NCBI RefSeq assembly: GCF_000941055.1
Contig: NZ_CP007202.1
Coordinates: forward strand, 2,290,001 to 2,354,000
DNA from: Siansivirga zeaxanthinifaciens CC-SAMT-1
GTDB lineage: Bacteria; Bacteroidota; Bacteroidia; Flavobacteriales; Flavobacteriaceae
Length of the DNA stretch: 64,000 nt
Reading direction: 5' to 3'
Positions 11,422 to 21,002 of the stretch are shown here, piece after piece. The notes beneath the pieces were generated by a model. It searched no databases, had not been told where the DNA came from, and saw only the letters and a list, made by a program, of their open reading frames with translations. Both the position numbers and the translations under genes were made by a program. Each line of letters opens with the position of its first letter. Positions within the stretch are counted from its first letter, which is position 1.

Positions 11422-11449
11422 ATTCCCGTGTAAAAACGGGAATCTTTTT
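11422..11449 (+). terminator. Intrinsic terminator after pyrG
   Basis: The stem ATTCCCGT (11422-11429) pairs perfectly with ACGGGAAT (11436-11443) around a six-base loop, followed by CTTTTTA. It lies between pyrG and the preferred yidC start, inside a longer reading frame that begins at TTG 11418, and so supports starting yidC at 11469. Confidence 0.75.
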
Positions 11450-11468
11450 AATAGATACTAAAGAATAC

Positions 11469-13361
11469 ATGGAAGAAAAAAAATTAGATGTTAATTCGGT
11501 TGTAGGTTTTATACTTATTTTCGGAATATTAATGTACATGCTTTGGCAAAACCAACCAACGCCAGAAGAACTCGAAGCACAGGAAAAAGCAAAACAAGAA
11601 CAAATAGCTTCAGAAAAGAAAGCTAAAGCACAAGAAGAAACTCTGGTTACTACCGCAGAAGATTATTCAATTACTACCGCTTCAGATTCCTTAAAATTAC
11701 TTCAATTAAAAGACAAAATGGGTGCTTTTGCTTATTCAGCAACGAAAGCATCAAAAGGGGAGACTTTGGTTGAGAGTGACTTATTAGCATTAAAATTTAA
11801 TAATAAAGGTGGATACCTTTCAGAAGTAAAACTTAAAAAGTTTGTTGATTTCAAATCGGATCCTATCTATTTAATTAAAGACAATAATGCTAATTTCAAT
11901 ATTAATTTTGGAACTAAAGATAACCGCATTTTAAACACCAAAGATTTATTTTTTGAACCTACCGTTACCAAAAATGGCGCTGTTACTGTAGTATCTATGA
12001 AGCTTAAGGTATCTGAATCGAAGTTTTTAGAATACCGTTATGAAATAAAAGATGGCGATTACATGATGGGGTTCACCATTCGCTCTCAAGGGTTGAGTGA
12101 TGTTTTAAATGCCTCGCAAGATGTTAATTTAGATTGGAATTTAAAAACATACCGTCACGCAAAAAGTATTAAATATGAAAATCGTTACACCGAAGTTGTT
12201 TTCGAATACGAAGGTGGAAAAGACGATTATTTAAGTCAGCGTGAAGAAACTGAAGATACCGCAGAAGAATTAACCTACGTGGCTTTTAAACAACACTTCT
12301 TTACTTCGGTTTTATTATCGGATACACCTTTTAAAACGGCACAATTAGCTTCAGAAAATCTTGTAAAAAACGAAGATATTGATACTGTTTATACCAAGGC
12401 ATTCTCTGTAAAATTACCTATGGAATTTAAAGGCGGAGAATTAAGCCAGTCGATGGATTGGTATTACGGTCCAACAGATTATAAAATTTTAGATAAATAC
12501 GATAGAAATTTAGATGAAATCGTTCCATTAGGTTGGGGTATTTTTGGTTGGATTAACAGGTATTTGTTTATTCCGTTTTTTGCCTTCTTAGGCGGGTTTT
12601 TACCTTACGGAATTGCCATTATTGTTATGACTATTTCTATCAAGTTGTTAATGTCTTTTGTACAATACAAACAATTTTTATCTCAGGCTAAAATGAAAAT
12701 ATTAAAGCCCGAGTTAGACGAAATTCGTGAGAAGTATAAAGACAACAAAATGAAAGCGCAGCAAGAAACGCTTGCACTGCAAACTAAAGCCGGCGCAAGC
12801 CCCATGGCTGGTTGTTTACCTGCATTAATTCAGTTACCTGTGTTTTATGCTTTGTTTCAATTTTTCCCTTCGGCATTCGATTTACGTCAAAAAAGTTTCC
12901 TTTGGGTAGAAGATTTATCATCGTACGATACGATTGCAGAATTGCCATTTAAAATACCATTTTACGGCGATCACGTAAGTTTATTTCCATTGTTGGCATC
13001 TATTGCTATTTTCTTCTATATGCGATTAACAACGGGACAACAAATGGCATCGCAACCAACGCAAGAAGGCATGCCAGACATGAGTAAAATGATGAAGTAT
13101 ATGATGTATTTCTCACCAATCATGATGTTGTTCTTCTTTAACAACTATGCTTCAGGTTTAAGTTTGTATTATTTTATATCAAACTTAATTAGTATCGGAA
13201 TCATTTTAGTTATTAAAAACTTTATTCTAGATGAAGATAAAATTCATGCACAGCTTCAGGATAATAAAAAGAAACCTAAAAAAGAAAGCCGTTTTCAGCA
13301 AAAAATGAAAGAAATGATGGAGCAAGCTGAAAAACAAAAACAAGCTCAAAAACGTAAGTAA
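11469..13361 (+). CDS. yidC: Membrane protein insertase YidC
   Basis: YidC inserts and folds inner-membrane proteins, with or without SecYEG. The 630-aa protein shows the Gram-negative layout. An N-terminal anchor (VVGFILIFGILMYMLW, residues about 9-25) is followed by a short Glu/Lys-rich linker and a large periplasmic beta domain to about residue 340. The conserved C-terminal insertase core begins near YGPTDYKIL and has about five membrane segments. It includes GFLPYGIAIIVMTISIK and MAGCLPALIQLPVFYALFQF. The tail is Lys-rich, suited to ribosome contact. I use ATG 11469 because the upstream TTG 11418 would place a terminator hairpin inside the gene. A second terminator follows the stop. Confidence 0.96.
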   Translation: MEEKKLDVNSVVGFILIFGILMYMLWQNQPTPEELEAQEKAKQEQIASEKKAKAQEETLVTTAEDYSITTASDSLKLLQLKDKMGAFAYSATKASKGETLVESDLLALKFNNKGGYLSEVKLKKFVDFKSDPIYLIKDNNANFNINFGTKDNRILNTKDLFFEPTVTKNGAVTVVSMKLKVSESKFLEYRYEIKDGDYMMGFTIRSQGLSDVLNASQDVNLDWNLKTYRHAKSIKYENRYTEVVFEYEGGKDDYLSQREETEDTAEELTYVAFKQHFFTSVLLSDTPFKTAQLASENLVKNEDIDTVYTKAFSVKLPMEFKGGELSQSMDWYYGPTDYKILDKYDRNLDEIVPLGWGIFGWINRYLFIPFFAFLGGFLPYGIAIIVMTISIKLLMSFVQYKQFLSQAKMKILKPELDEIREKYKDNKMKAQQETLALQTKAGASPMAGCLPALIQLPVFYALFQFFPSAFDLRQKSFLWVEDLSSYDTIAELPFKIPFYGDHVSLFPLLASIAIFFYMRLTTGQQMASQPTQEGMPDMSKMMKYMMYFSPIMMLFFFNNYASGLSLYYFISNLISIGIILVIKNFILDEDKIHAQLQDNKKKPKKESRFQQKMKEMMEQAEKQKQAQKRK

Positions 13362-13380
13362 TTACTATTTAATACTATTT

Positions 13381-13414
13381 AAAAGCTGTCATTAATTGAA
13401 ATGACAGCTTTTTT
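13381..13414. terminator. Intrinsic terminator after yidC
   Basis: AAAAGCTGTCATT (13381-13393) pairs with AATGACAGCTTTT (13400-13412) over 13 bp around a six-base loop, followed by more T. The A-run on the left and T-run on the right allow function in either direction. Confidence 0.85.
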
Positions 13415-13466
13415 GATTAATAAAATATAAGAATACAAAAGACGTTCTATTTATTAAATTAGAAAG

Positions 13467-14165
13467 ATGAAAAATTTAAAGTTTATACTATTGATATTGT
13501 TTGTTTCCTTTCATGCTTTGGGTCAAGATATAAACCAATTCGATAGCAATGGGAAACGCCATGGTATCTGGAAAAAGAATTTTGATGATACCGATGCACT
13601 AAGATATGAGGGTGCTTTTAATCACGATAAAGAAGTTGGTTTGTTTAAGTTTTACGAAAACATAAATGGTAAATCGGTTTTAGCGGCAACCAAACAATTT
13701 AATGACGCTAATAATTTAGCCGAAGTAAAATTTTTTGCACCGTCGGGTAAAATTATTAGTGAAGGTACTATGGATGGTAGAGTGTATATTGGTACTTGGA
13801 AGTATTACCAAAAAACTAATAACGAACTATTAATTTTAGAACATTTTGATGCTAAAGGGAATTTAGAAGGCGAGCGGTTTGTTTATTATCCTAACGGACA
13901 AATCTCGGAAAAGCAGTTTTATAAAGATGGTAAGTTAGATGGTTTGGTAGTAGGTTATTCTGCCGACGGAAAAATAATTATGGAATCTCATTATAAGCTT
14001 GGTGAATTGCACGGTGTTCATAAAAACTATTTTTTAAATGGCGAATTAGAAATTTCTGGTCAATATAAAAATGGAATAAAAGAAGGTGTTTGGTATTTTT
14101 ATGATAAGGATAAAACGGTTCAGGAAAAAGACTTTTCAAACCCTAAATTAAAAAGTAATGAATAA
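13467..14165 (+). CDS. Exported MORN-repeat protein (YwqK-like)
   Basis: The 232-aa protein has a signal peptide (ILLILFVSFHALGQ, cleavage near residue 20). The mature part contains repeated MORN-like units: GKRHGIWKKNF, GRVYIGTWKYY, GNLEGERFVYYPNGQ, GKLDGLVVGYSADGK, GELHGVHKNYFLNGE and GIKEGVWYFYDK. These resemble the YwqK family, which databases often label a toxin-antitoxin antitoxin; the export signal and lone context make that label misleading here. A structural or surface role is more likely. It stands alone between two terminator hairpins. No catalytic motif is visible. Confidence 0.8.
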   Translation: MKNLKFILLILFVSFHALGQDINQFDSNGKRHGIWKKNFDDTDALRYEGAFNHDKEVGLFKFYENINGKSVLAATKQFNDANNLAEVKFFAPSGKIISEGTMDGRVYIGTWKYYQKTNNELLILEHFDAKGNLEGERFVYYPNGQISEKQFYKDGKLDGLVVGYSADGKIIMESHYKLGELHGVHKNYFLNGELEISGQYKNGIKEGVWYFYDKDKTVQEKDFSNPKLKSNE

Positions 14166-14168
14166 CAA

Positions 14169-14196
14169 AAAAGTCCTTTATAAATAAAGGACTTTT
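14169..14196. terminator. Bidirectional intrinsic terminator between convergent genes
   Basis: AAAAGTCCTTTAT (14169-14181) is followed after two bases by its reverse complement ATAAAGGACTTTT (14184-14196). A- and T-runs flank the stem on both sides, which fits termination of the MORN gene from the left and the fasciclin gene from the right. Confidence 0.8.
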
Positions 14197-14255
14197 AAGT
14201 TAAGAAATCTAATCAAACAAAGATTTCCAAAAACCAATAAACAATCAAAACAAAT

Positions 14256-15224
14256 TTATGGTAGGTTTGGTATAGCTACTTTGTTAATTACGTGAATAAC
14301 GCCGTTAGCAGCCTGTACATCTACTTTTATAATTCCTAGATCACTGTTTCCTGAACCATCAGTTAGGTTTGCAATATTAGATCCTGTTCCTGGCAAAGTT
14401 ATTGTTAAGTTATCACCTTGTAAACTAGGTGCTGTAGTATCTCCATTAGGAGTTAAATCTCCAGATGTTACATTTGCTCCAGCTATTACATGATGTTTTA
14501 ATATTTCTGTCAAGGTACTTTCACCAGGTAGAGTAGCAATTTGAGCGAAGGCAGCATTCGTTGGAGCAAATACAGTAAATGGTGCCGGATCTGTACCGTT
14601 TGATGTAGACAATATGCCAGCGAAATCTGTTCCTGGTGTTAATGTTGTTAAAGCTGTTTCTAAAGTTGATAATGTTGGATCTGCTACAGCAAATGTAGCC
14701 ACAGTTGGTAAACCAATTACAGCATCAACAACGTGAATAATTCCATTTGTAGCCATAATATTTGGTGCAACTACACTAGAAACGCCGTTTATTTTTACAC
14801 CATCTGTTGTGTCAATAAACATACTTAAATTTAAATCGGTGTCCGCGTAAGTTGCTAATGAATTAACATACATAGTAGACAAATCTGTTGAAGCAAATTT
14901 ACCAGCTACTACGTGGTTTAATAAAATTTGTTGTAAAACAGGTACTGGTACATCTGTTACAGCATTAAAACCATTGGCTTGTAAAAAGGCATTAAAAGCA
15001 GTATCTGTTGGTGCAAAAACAGTAAAACTACCTGGTGAGTTTAAGGTTTCAACTAAACCAGCTCTGTCTAGTGCTAATACAAGTCTGCTTAAGCTTGGAG
15101 TTGCAATGGCAATTTCAGCGATTGTTTCTGGTTGTTTAACATCATCATCATTGTCATCACAAGAAAAGAACGTTACCGCTAGGGCTAATAAAAATACTTT
15201 ACTCAAAAAATTTAATGTTTTCAT
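14256..15224 (-). CDS. Lipoprotein with two fasciclin (FAS1) domains
   Basis: The 322-aa protein begins with a signal peptide and lipobox (LAVTFFSC), then an Asp-rich linker DDNDDD. Two FAS1 domains follow, at about residues 35-170 and 180-322. Each shows the typical signature: FTVFAPTDTAFNAFL with LLNHVVAGK in the first, and FTVFAPTNAAFAQI with LKHHVIAG in the second; both end in an IHVVD/IHVIN strand. FAS1 domains mediate adhesion or matrix contact at the cell surface. The gene is alone, converging on the MORN gene and divergent from mnmA. On the minus strand a TATTTTTG box lies upstream, consistent with an independent promoter. Confidence 0.93.
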   Translation of the reverse strand: MKTLNFLSKVFLLALAVTFFSCDDNDDDVKQPETIAEIAIATPSLSRLVLALDRAGLVETLNSPGSFTVFAPTDTAFNAFLQANGFNAVTDVPVPVLQQILLNHVVAGKFASTDLSTMYVNSLATYADTDLNLSMFIDTTDGVKINGVSSVVAPNIMATNGIIHVVDAVIGLPTVATFAVADPTLSTLETALTTLTPGTDFAGILSTSNGTDPAPFTVFAPTNAAFAQIATLPGESTLTEILKHHVIAGANVTSGDLTPNGDTTAPSLQGDNLTITLPGTGSNIANLTDGSGNSDLGIIKVDVQAANGVIHVINKVAIPNLP

Positions 15225-15389
15225 AATAATTTATTTTGATTTCTAATTGTTTTGTTTAACAAAAAATACAAAAATATTAAACAATTTGATTCTTATTTTG
15301 TTTATTTATTCTTATAATAAGATAAACAAAACCTATAGTAAGATTTAAATTACTATTTCCGATAACAAAATTTCAAACTTTTAAATTTA

Positions 15390-15397
15390 TATCTTTG
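15390..15397 (+). promoter_or_regulatory. Putative -7 promoter box of mnmA
   Basis: TATCTTTG is an exact TAnnTTTG match ending 17 bases before the mnmA ATG, which would give a leader of about 10 bases. No clear -33 TTG element is visible. Confidence 0.45.
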
Positions 15398-15414
15398 CAT
15401 AAAAAATTTAACTA

Positions 15415-16602
15415 ATGAAACGAGTAATAATTGGACTGTCGGGAGGTGTAGATTCTAGTGTTGCAGCTTATTTGTTGCAACAACAGGGGTATGAGGTTAT
15501 TGGTCTGTTTATGAAAAATTGGCACGACGATTCTGTAACGATATCCAACGAATGTCCTTGGCTAGAAGATAGTAATGATGCTATGCTAGTAGCCGAAAAA
15601 TTAGGTATTCCTTTTCAAACTGTAGATTTAAGTGAACAATATAAAGAACGTATTGTAGATTATATGTTCCATGAGTATGAAAAGGGCAGAACTCCTAATC
15701 CCGATGTGCTTTGTAACCGAGAAATTAAGTTCGATGTTTTTATGAATATCGCTATGGAACTTGGAGCCGATTATGTTGCTACGGGTCATTATTGCCGAAA
15801 AGGTATCATCGAGAAAGACGGAAAAGAAATTTATCAATTATTAGCTGGTGTTGATGATAATAAAGATCAATCCTATTTTTTATGTCAATTATCACAAGAA
15901 CAATTAGCAAAATCCCTTTTTCCGATTGGGGAATTAACAAAGCCTGAAGTAAGAGAAATTGCAACACAATTAGATTTAATTACGGCAGAGAAAAAAGATT
16001 CTCAAGGTCTTTGTTTTATTGGTAAAGTGAAGCTGCCAGACTTTCTTCAACAACAATTAAAGCCCAAAGAAGGTGTTATTGTTGAAATACCAAACACGCA
16101 AGCTGTTTATCAAGAACAGGCACCCGAGTACAAAACAGAAGAAGAGAAACTTCAGTATTTATCCAGAAAAATAGCCTATCAAATTAACCAAGGTAAAATT
16201 GTAGGTAAGCATCAAGGGGCTCATTATTTTACCAAGGGGCAACGAAAAGGTTTGGCCGTGGGAGGTACCGTAGAGCCGTTATTTGTTATTGATACCGATG
16301 TTGAAGAAAATGTGATTTATACCGGACAAGGAAAAGAACATCCCGGACTTTTAAAGAAAGCCCTTTTTATTACTAATGAAGAATTGCATTGGATACGTGA
16401 AGATTTAGCAATTAATGAAGATGAAACCATGAAGGTTATGGCCAGAATTCGCTACAGACAACCATTACAAAAAGCCACATTGCATAAAGTATCGAGTGGT
16501 ATGTATGTTGAATTTGAAGATTTTCAATCGGCTATTACCGAAGGACAATTTGTTGCTTGGTATCAAAATGAAGAATTAATTGGTTCTGGGGTGATATCTT
16601 AA
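15415..16602 (+). CDS. mnmA: tRNA-specific 2-thiouridylase MnmA
   Basis: MnmA thiolates U34 of tRNA-Lys, Glu and Gln using ATP and a persulfide relay. The 395-aa protein has the PP-loop [17 protein letters not shown] at residue 4. The two catalytic cysteines lie in [12 protein letters not shown] and [11 protein letters not shown]. The central segment TGHYCRK and a C-terminal beta-barrel ([23 protein letters not shown]) are as expected. An extra stretch of about 20 residues rich in Glu/Gln around residues 225-250 is common in Bacteroidota versions. It starts at ATG 15415, downstream of a TATCTTTG box, and may be cotranscribed with the protease gene 23 bases further on. Confidence 0.96.
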   Translation: MKRVIIGLSGGVDSSVAAYLLQQQGYEVIGLFMKNWHDDSVTISNECPWLEDSNDAMLVAEKLGIPFQTVDLSEQYKERIVDYMFHEYEKGRTPNPDVLCNREIKFDVFMNIAMELGADYVATGHYCRKGIIEKDGKEIYQLLAGVDDNKDQSYFLCQLSQEQLAKSLFPIGELTKPEVREIATQLDLITAEKKDSQGLCFIGKVKLPDFLQQQLKPKEGVIVEIPNTQAVYQEQAPEYKTEEEKLQYLSRKIAYQINQGKIVGKHQGAHYFTKGQRKGLAVGGTVEPLFVIDTDVEENVIYTGQGKEHPGLLKKALFITNEELHWIREDLAINEDETMKVMARIRYRQPLQKATLHKVSSGMYVEFEDFQSAITEGQFVAWYQNEELIGSGVIS

Positions 16603-16625
16603 AACTATTTTAAATTTTAAAAGCT

Positions 16626-18251
16626 ATGAAGCATGCATTAACCTTTGTTTTATGTTTACTTTTTCAAATTTTTGTTTTTGGACAAGAAGACGCTTGGGTG
16701 TATTTTACAGATAAAGAGAATGTTGCTGTTTCCATAGCCAATCCCGCATCGATTTTATCTCAAAAAGCTATTAACAGAAAGAATGCACATGGCATTGCTA
16801 TTGATGCCAGAGATGTTCCTGTAAACGAGAACTACATCGCACAGTTAAAATTGGCTACAGGAATTACTATTAAGGCAAAATCGAAATGGTTTAATGCAGT
16901 CCACGTTAGAGGTACCGAAACAAATATTAAAAATTTACTTACCACACCTCCCTATGCAGGTTTTATAGATCATATCGATTTTGCTAATAAAAACATCAGT
17001 ACCAATAAAAGCTTAAAACAAAAGCAGCCTGCGAAGCTAGAAACTATTTTAACCGATTTTAATTATGGAACTGCTTCAAATCAGATTGAGATGTTTCATG
17101 GTAACGAGTTACATTTAAATAATTTTACAGGAACAGGTATTACCATTGCTGTTTTAGATGCCGGATTTCCTAATGTTAATACCATGTCGTCATTTGAAAG
17201 ATTGCGAAACAAAGGGCTTTTGCTAGATGGTTACGATTTTGTAAATAGAGATAACGATGTATATACCAATACTGTAAGTAATCACGGAACTTTAGTTTTA
17301 AGTACTATGGCTGGATATATTGAAAATCAATATGTAGGCACAGCTCCTGATGCATCTTATTATTTGTTTATAACAGAAGATAATTTAGATGAAAATCCTG
17401 TTGAAGAAAGTTATTGGGTTGAAGCAGCAGAGCGTGCCGATAGTTTAGGTGTCGATATTATAAATACATCTCTTGGTTATACAACCTACAACAATACAAA
17501 TTACAGTTATACTAATAGTGATATGAATGGTCAAACGGCCTTCATAACAAAAGGTGCTAACATTGCTTTTGAAAAGGGTTTGCTTTTGGTTAATTCTGCG
17601 GGGAATGATGGTAACAAAACCTGGCAAATTGTAGGTGCACCAGCCGATTCGCCCAATGTATTATCTATTGGTGCTGTAGATGCCTCGGGTGCCTATGCCG
17701 CTTTTAGTTCTAAGGGAAGCACCATACAACCATCACAAAAGCCAGATGTTGTTGCCCAAGGGCAGGGAAGTATTTTGATTACAGAAAATGATGTTATTGC
17801 TGCAGCCAGTGGCACCTCTTTTAGTTCTCCAATTTTAGCAGGAGGTATTGCATGTTTGTGGCAAGCTTTACCTAATAAAACAAACCTTGAAATTATGCAG
17901 TTGGTAAGAGCATCTGCATCTCAATATACTACACCAGATTATTTTTTAGGCTATGGTATTCCTAATTTATTTGAGGCTTACAGTCAGTTTTTAGCTGTTT
18001 CAAGTAACACTGTGGATAATCAAATTAAAATATTTCCTAACCCTGTAACCAATAAGCTTTTTATTTCAATTCCAGAGGAAGCATCACTTTTAAATGTTTT
18101 AGTTAGTGACCTTTTAGGAAACCAATTGTTTTCAACTACAATTAGTAAAAAAAATAATGCGATAGATGTTTCAGCACTTTCACAAGGAATTTATATCATT
18201 ATAATTAATACCCCTAATAAAACTCAAACCTTAAAATTTATAAAACAATAA
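16626..18251 (+). CDS. Secreted subtilisin-like (S8) protease with T9SS sorting domain
   Basis: The 541-aa preproprotein has a signal peptide (residues 1-20, ending VFGQ), then a propeptide-like region to about residue 145. The S8 catalytic domain follows, with triad Asp178 (TIAVLDAG), His220 (NHGTLVLSTMAGY) and Ser398 (SGTSFSSPILAGG). Asn in VNSAGNDGNKTW is the usual oxyanion residue. The last 75 residues (IKIFPNPVTNKLFIS to the final LKFIKQ) form a type A T9SS C-terminal sorting domain, so the protein should cross the outer membrane by the type IX system and be anchored or released. Its stop is directly followed by the next start, with no gap. Confidence 0.93.
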   Translation: MKHALTFVLCLLFQIFVFGQEDAWVYFTDKENVAVSIANPASILSQKAINRKNAHGIAIDARDVPVNENYIAQLKLATGITIKAKSKWFNAVHVRGTETNIKNLLTTPPYAGFIDHIDFANKNISTNKSLKQKQPAKLETILTDFNYGTASNQIEMFHGNELHLNNFTGTGITIAVLDAGFPNVNTMSSFERLRNKGLLLDGYDFVNRDNDVYTNTVSNHGTLVLSTMAGYIENQYVGTAPDASYYLFITEDNLDENPVEESYWVEAAERADSLGVDIINTSLGYTTYNNTNYSYTNSDMNGQTAFITKGANIAFEKGLLLVNSAGNDGNKTWQIVGAPADSPNVLSIGAVDASGAYAAFSSKGSTIQPSQKPDVVAQGQGSILITENDVIAAASGTSFSSPILAGGIACLWQALPNKTNLEIMQLVRASASQYTTPDYFLGYGIPNLFEAYSQFLAVSSNTVDNQIKIFPNPVTNKLFISIPEEASLLNVLVSDLLGNQLFSTTISKKNNAIDVSALSQGIYIIIINTPNKTQTLKFIKQ

Positions 18252-19193
18252 ATGTCTAACAGAATTACGCAGTTATTTGATATTAAACACCCTGTTATAC
18301 AAGCCGGTATGGTTTGGAATAGTGGTTGGCGATTGGCTTCTGCTGCTAGTAATTCTGGAATTCTGGGACTTATTGGTGCTGGTTCTATGTATCCAGACGT
18401 GTTACGTGAACACATTCAAAAATGTAAAAAAGCCACCAATAATTCTTTTGGTGTTAATGTGCCTTTACTGTATCCTAATATAGAAGCCATTATGGATATT
18501 ATAGCAGAAGAAGGGGTTAATATTGTATTTACCTCGGCAGGAAACCCTAACACATGGACATCTTGGTTAAAATCTCGAGGCATTACTGTAGTTCATGTGG
18601 TAAGTAGTTTAAAATTTGCTTTAAAAGCTCAAGAAGCTGGCGTTGATGCTATCGTAGCCGAAGGCTTTGAAGCCGGAGGGCATAATGGTCGCGATGAAAC
18701 GACAACGTTAACCCTGATACCTATGGTTAAAGAACGTATTTACATTCCTATAATAGCTGCAGGAGGTATTGCAACGGGTCGTGCGATGTTGGCTACCATG
18801 ATTTTGGGTGCCGATGGCGTGCAAATAGGAAGTAGGTTTGTTGCCAGTGAAGAAAGTTCGGCGCATCAGGCATTTAAAAATATTGTTGTTAATGCTGGTG
18901 AGGGCGAAACACAATTAACTTTAAAAGAATTAGCGCCTGTAAGATTAATAAAAAACAAATTTTACCACGATGTGCAGGAGTTATACAAAAAAGGGGCTTC
19001 GATACAAGACATGAAAGATTTATTGGGTAGAGGTAGAGCAAAACTTGGGATGTTTGAGGGCGACTTAGACGAAGGCGAATTAGAAATAGGTCAGGTTGCG
19101 GGTTTAATTCACGATATAAAACCAGTTTCGCAAATTGTTGAAGACCTATTAAATGAATTTAATACAGCCAAAGCATCAGTAAACCTGCTATAA
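18252..19193 (+). CDS. FMN-dependent NAD(P)H flavin oxidoreductase / nitronate monooxygenase family
   Basis: This 313-aa TIM-barrel protein belongs to the nitronate monooxygenase / FabK-like family. Visible motifs are IKHPVIQAGMVWNSGWRLA at the N terminus, EGFEAGGHNGRDETTTL (the family GGH motif, residue about 140) and the FMN-phosphate binding stretch IIAAGGIATGRAML with GADGVQIGSRFVAS. The substrate could be nitronates, an enoyl-ACP or another electron acceptor; sequence alone does not settle it. The ATG follows the protease stop with no spacer, so it is in the same operon. It is cytoplasmic, with no signal peptide or membrane segment. Confidence 0.88.
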   Translation: MSNRITQLFDIKHPVIQAGMVWNSGWRLASAASNSGILGLIGAGSMYPDVLREHIQKCKKATNNSFGVNVPLLYPNIEAIMDIIAEEGVNIVFTSAGNPNTWTSWLKSRGITVVHVVSSLKFALKAQEAGVDAIVAEGFEAGGHNGRDETTTLTLIPMVKERIYIPIIAAGGIATGRAMLATMILGADGVQIGSRFVASEESSAHQAFKNIVVNAGEGETQLTLKELAPVRLIKNKFYHDVQELYKKGASIQDMKDLLGRGRAKLGMFEGDLDEGELEIGQVAGLIHDIKPVSQIVEDLLNEFNTAKASVNLL

Positions 19194-19277
19194 ATTTCTT
19201 CATATTCTAGCAATAATACGCTTGAATATTTATTAAAATCAATGCATTAAAATTAATTTTTAATAGTATTGAAAACG

Positions 19278-19285
19278 TATTTTTG
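19278..19285 (+). promoter_or_regulatory. Putative -7 promoter box of the MATE gene, almost touching the start codon
   Basis: TATTTTTG is an exact TAnnTTTG match ending four bases before the ATG at 19290, implying a leaderless or near-leaderless transcript. It also shows that the longer frame from TTG 19269 is not the start. Confidence 0.5.
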
Positions 19286-19289
19286 CCCC

Positions 19290-20669
19290 ATGCAATTAAA
19301 AAATTACACGAAAGAATTTAAATATAATTGGCAACTGGCAGCTCCTGTAATGTTAGGAATGTTAGGACATACTTTTGTTAGTTTTGTAGATAACATCATG
19401 GTGGGCCAATTAGGAACAGCCGAATTGGCAGCAGTTTCCCTAGGAAACAGCTTTATGTTTATTGCCATGTCAATAGGTATTGGTTTTTCTACAGCTTTAA
19501 CGCCCTTAATTGCAGAATCTGACGCCGAAAATAATTTTGAAAAAGGAAAATCTACTTTTAAACACGGCTTGTTTTTATGCACTGTTTTAGGTGTTTTGCT
19601 TTTTTTAGTGCTTCTTTTTGCCAAACCTTTAATGTATTTAATGAAGCAACCCGAAGAAGTTGTTTTATTGGCAATTCCTTATTTAGAATGGGTGGCATTT
19701 TCTTTAATTCCGTTAATAATTTTTCAAGGATTTAAGCAATTTAGCGATGGCTTGTCCATGACGCGTTACCCAATGTATGCTACTATAGTGGCTAATATTG
19801 TGAATGTTATTTTTAACTACCTTTTAATTTTCGGTAAATTCGGGTTTCCTCAAATGGGCATTGTTGGTGCAGCCTACGGAACTTTAATTTCCAGAATATT
19901 TATGGTTTTATATTTGTGGTATTTATTAAAAAATAAAGAGCGCTCTAGAGGGTTTGTTACTAAAATTCAGTTTTTTGTTTTAAACAAATTAATTCTTAAA
20001 AAGATTATTAATTTGGGAGCTCCTAGCGCCATGCAAATGTTTTTCGAAGTCGCTATTTTTACAGCCGCCATCTGGTTGAGTGGTTTGTTAGGTAAAAATC
20101 CCCAGGCTGCAAACCAAGTGGCTTTAAACTTGTCGTCTATGACTTTTATGGTGGCTACGGGTTTAAGTGTTGCTGCCATGATTCGCGTTGGAAATCAAAA
20201 AGGGTTGCAAAATTTTATAGATTTACGACGTATTGCTTTTTCAATATTTTTACTAGGAATTATTTTTGCTTGTTGTTTTGCTACGATGTTCTTTTTACTT
20301 CATAACCATTTACCAAAATTATATGTAGATTTTGATGATTTAAACAATTTAGCCGATAATACCGAAGTTGTTGCAATTGCCGCAAATTTATTGGTGGTAG
20401 CCGCCATTTTTCAAATAAGTGATAGTATTCAAGTAATTGTTTTAGGTGCTTTAAGAGGTTTACAAGACGTGAAAATTCCAACAATAATTACCTTTATTTC
20501 TTATTGGTTGGTGGGGTTTCCGGTAAGCTGGTTTTTAGGAAAAGAAACCGCTTATGGTAGTTTAGGTATTTGGCTGGGTTTATTGGTAGGTTTAACAACA
20601 GCCGCTATTTTATTGTATATTAGATTTAATTATTTAACTAAAAAGTTAATTTTACAAAAAGAAAATTAA
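19290..20669 (+). CDS. MATE family efflux transporter
   Basis: The 459-aa integral membrane protein has about 12 hydrophobic segments in two related halves, as in MATE drug/sodium antiporters. The first helix pair includes APVMLGMLGHTFVSFVDNIM and VGQLGTAELAAVSLGNS. The second half includes GAPSAMQMFFEVAIF, and a late LGALRGLQDVKIPTII segment is typical of NorM/DinF-type members. The role is probably export of cationic compounds or drugs. I start at ATG 19290 because a perfect -7 box lies at 19278-19285, inside the longer frame. The small acidic protein gene follows after three bases. Confidence 0.92.
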   Translation: MQLKNYTKEFKYNWQLAAPVMLGMLGHTFVSFVDNIMVGQLGTAELAAVSLGNSFMFIAMSIGIGFSTALTPLIAESDAENNFEKGKSTFKHGLFLCTVLGVLLFLVLLFAKPLMYLMKQPEEVVLLAIPYLEWVAFSLIPLIIFQGFKQFSDGLSMTRYPMYATIVANIVNVIFNYLLIFGKFGFPQMGIVGAAYGTLISRIFMVLYLWYLLKNKERSRGFVTKIQFFVLNKLILKKIINLGAPSAMQMFFEVAIFTAAIWLSGLLGKNPQAANQVALNLSSMTFMVATGLSVAAMIRVGNQKGLQNFIDLRRIAFSIFLLGIIFACCFATMFFLLHNHLPKLYVDFDDLNNLADNTEVVAIAANLLVVAAIFQISDSIQVIVLGALRGLQDVKIPTIITFISYWLVGFPVSWFLGKETAYGSLGIWLGLLVGLTTAAILLYIRFNYLTKKLILQKEN

Positions 20670-20672
20670 AAA

Positions 20673-20900
20673 ATGACACTTCCTAAATTTATACTGGGTG
20701 ATAATTCAGATTTCCCAAATGCTATTTTTGTTATTCATACCGAATTTCCTCGATTTATTATAAATCTTGAAGATGATGAAATTGAATGGTTTGAAGATTT
20801 TGATGATGAAGATGAAAAAGAATTATTAACTGAAACCGAAAATGCTATAAAATTAGCTACCGAGTTTTACGATAATGAAATTGCTAAATACGAGGAGTAG
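20673..20900 (+). CDS. Small acidic protein of unknown function
   Basis: This 75-aa protein is very acidic, with the centre reading NLEDDEIEWFEDFDDEDEKE. The N terminus (LPKFILGDNSDFPNAIFVIHTE) looks like a short beta-rich domain and the C terminus is predicted helical. It has no signal peptide and is probably cytosolic. The start lies three bases after the MATE stop, so it is cotranscribed. The architecture resembles small conserved flavobacterial hypotheticals, but I know no function. A structured repeat element begins two bases after the stop codon. Confidence 0.75.
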   Translation: MTLPKFILGDNSDFPNAIFVIHTEFPRFIINLEDDEIEWFEDFDDEDEKELLTETENAIKLATEFYDNEIAKYEE

Positions 20901-20902
20901 TT

Positions 20903-20986
20903 GCGTTAAGGATTGAAGCGGCATCCTTTTGCTTTTTTGCAAAAGATATAGCGAAAAGCCTGACTTGAGGCACGAGAGTAACGCCC
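20903..20986 (+). repeat. Intergenic structured repeat, copy 1 of 3
   Basis: The element is bounded by GCGTTA (20903-20908) and TAACGC (20979-20984), which pair. Inside, CTTTTGC (20926-20932) and GCAAAAG (20939-20945) form a hairpin with a T6 loop. The conserved linker GATATAGCGAAAAGCCTGAC follows, then a weaker hairpin CTTG/CGAG. It begins two bases after the small acidic protein stop and is followed by a T-rich run before the PAP2 gene. Related copies lie at 28861 and 60659. Confidence 0.8.
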
Positions 20987-21002
20987 AATTTTTTATTTTT
21001 TT

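Noticed and set aside
11418..11468. TTG-started N-terminal extension of YidC
   Set aside because: It would contain a terminator hairpin and polar residues before the first membrane anchor; ATG 11469 gives the normal YidC N terminus.
13467..14165. Toxin-antitoxin antitoxin label for the MORN-repeat protein
   Set aside because: The protein has an export signal and no toxin gene beside it; the label is a database habit for YwqK-like proteins.
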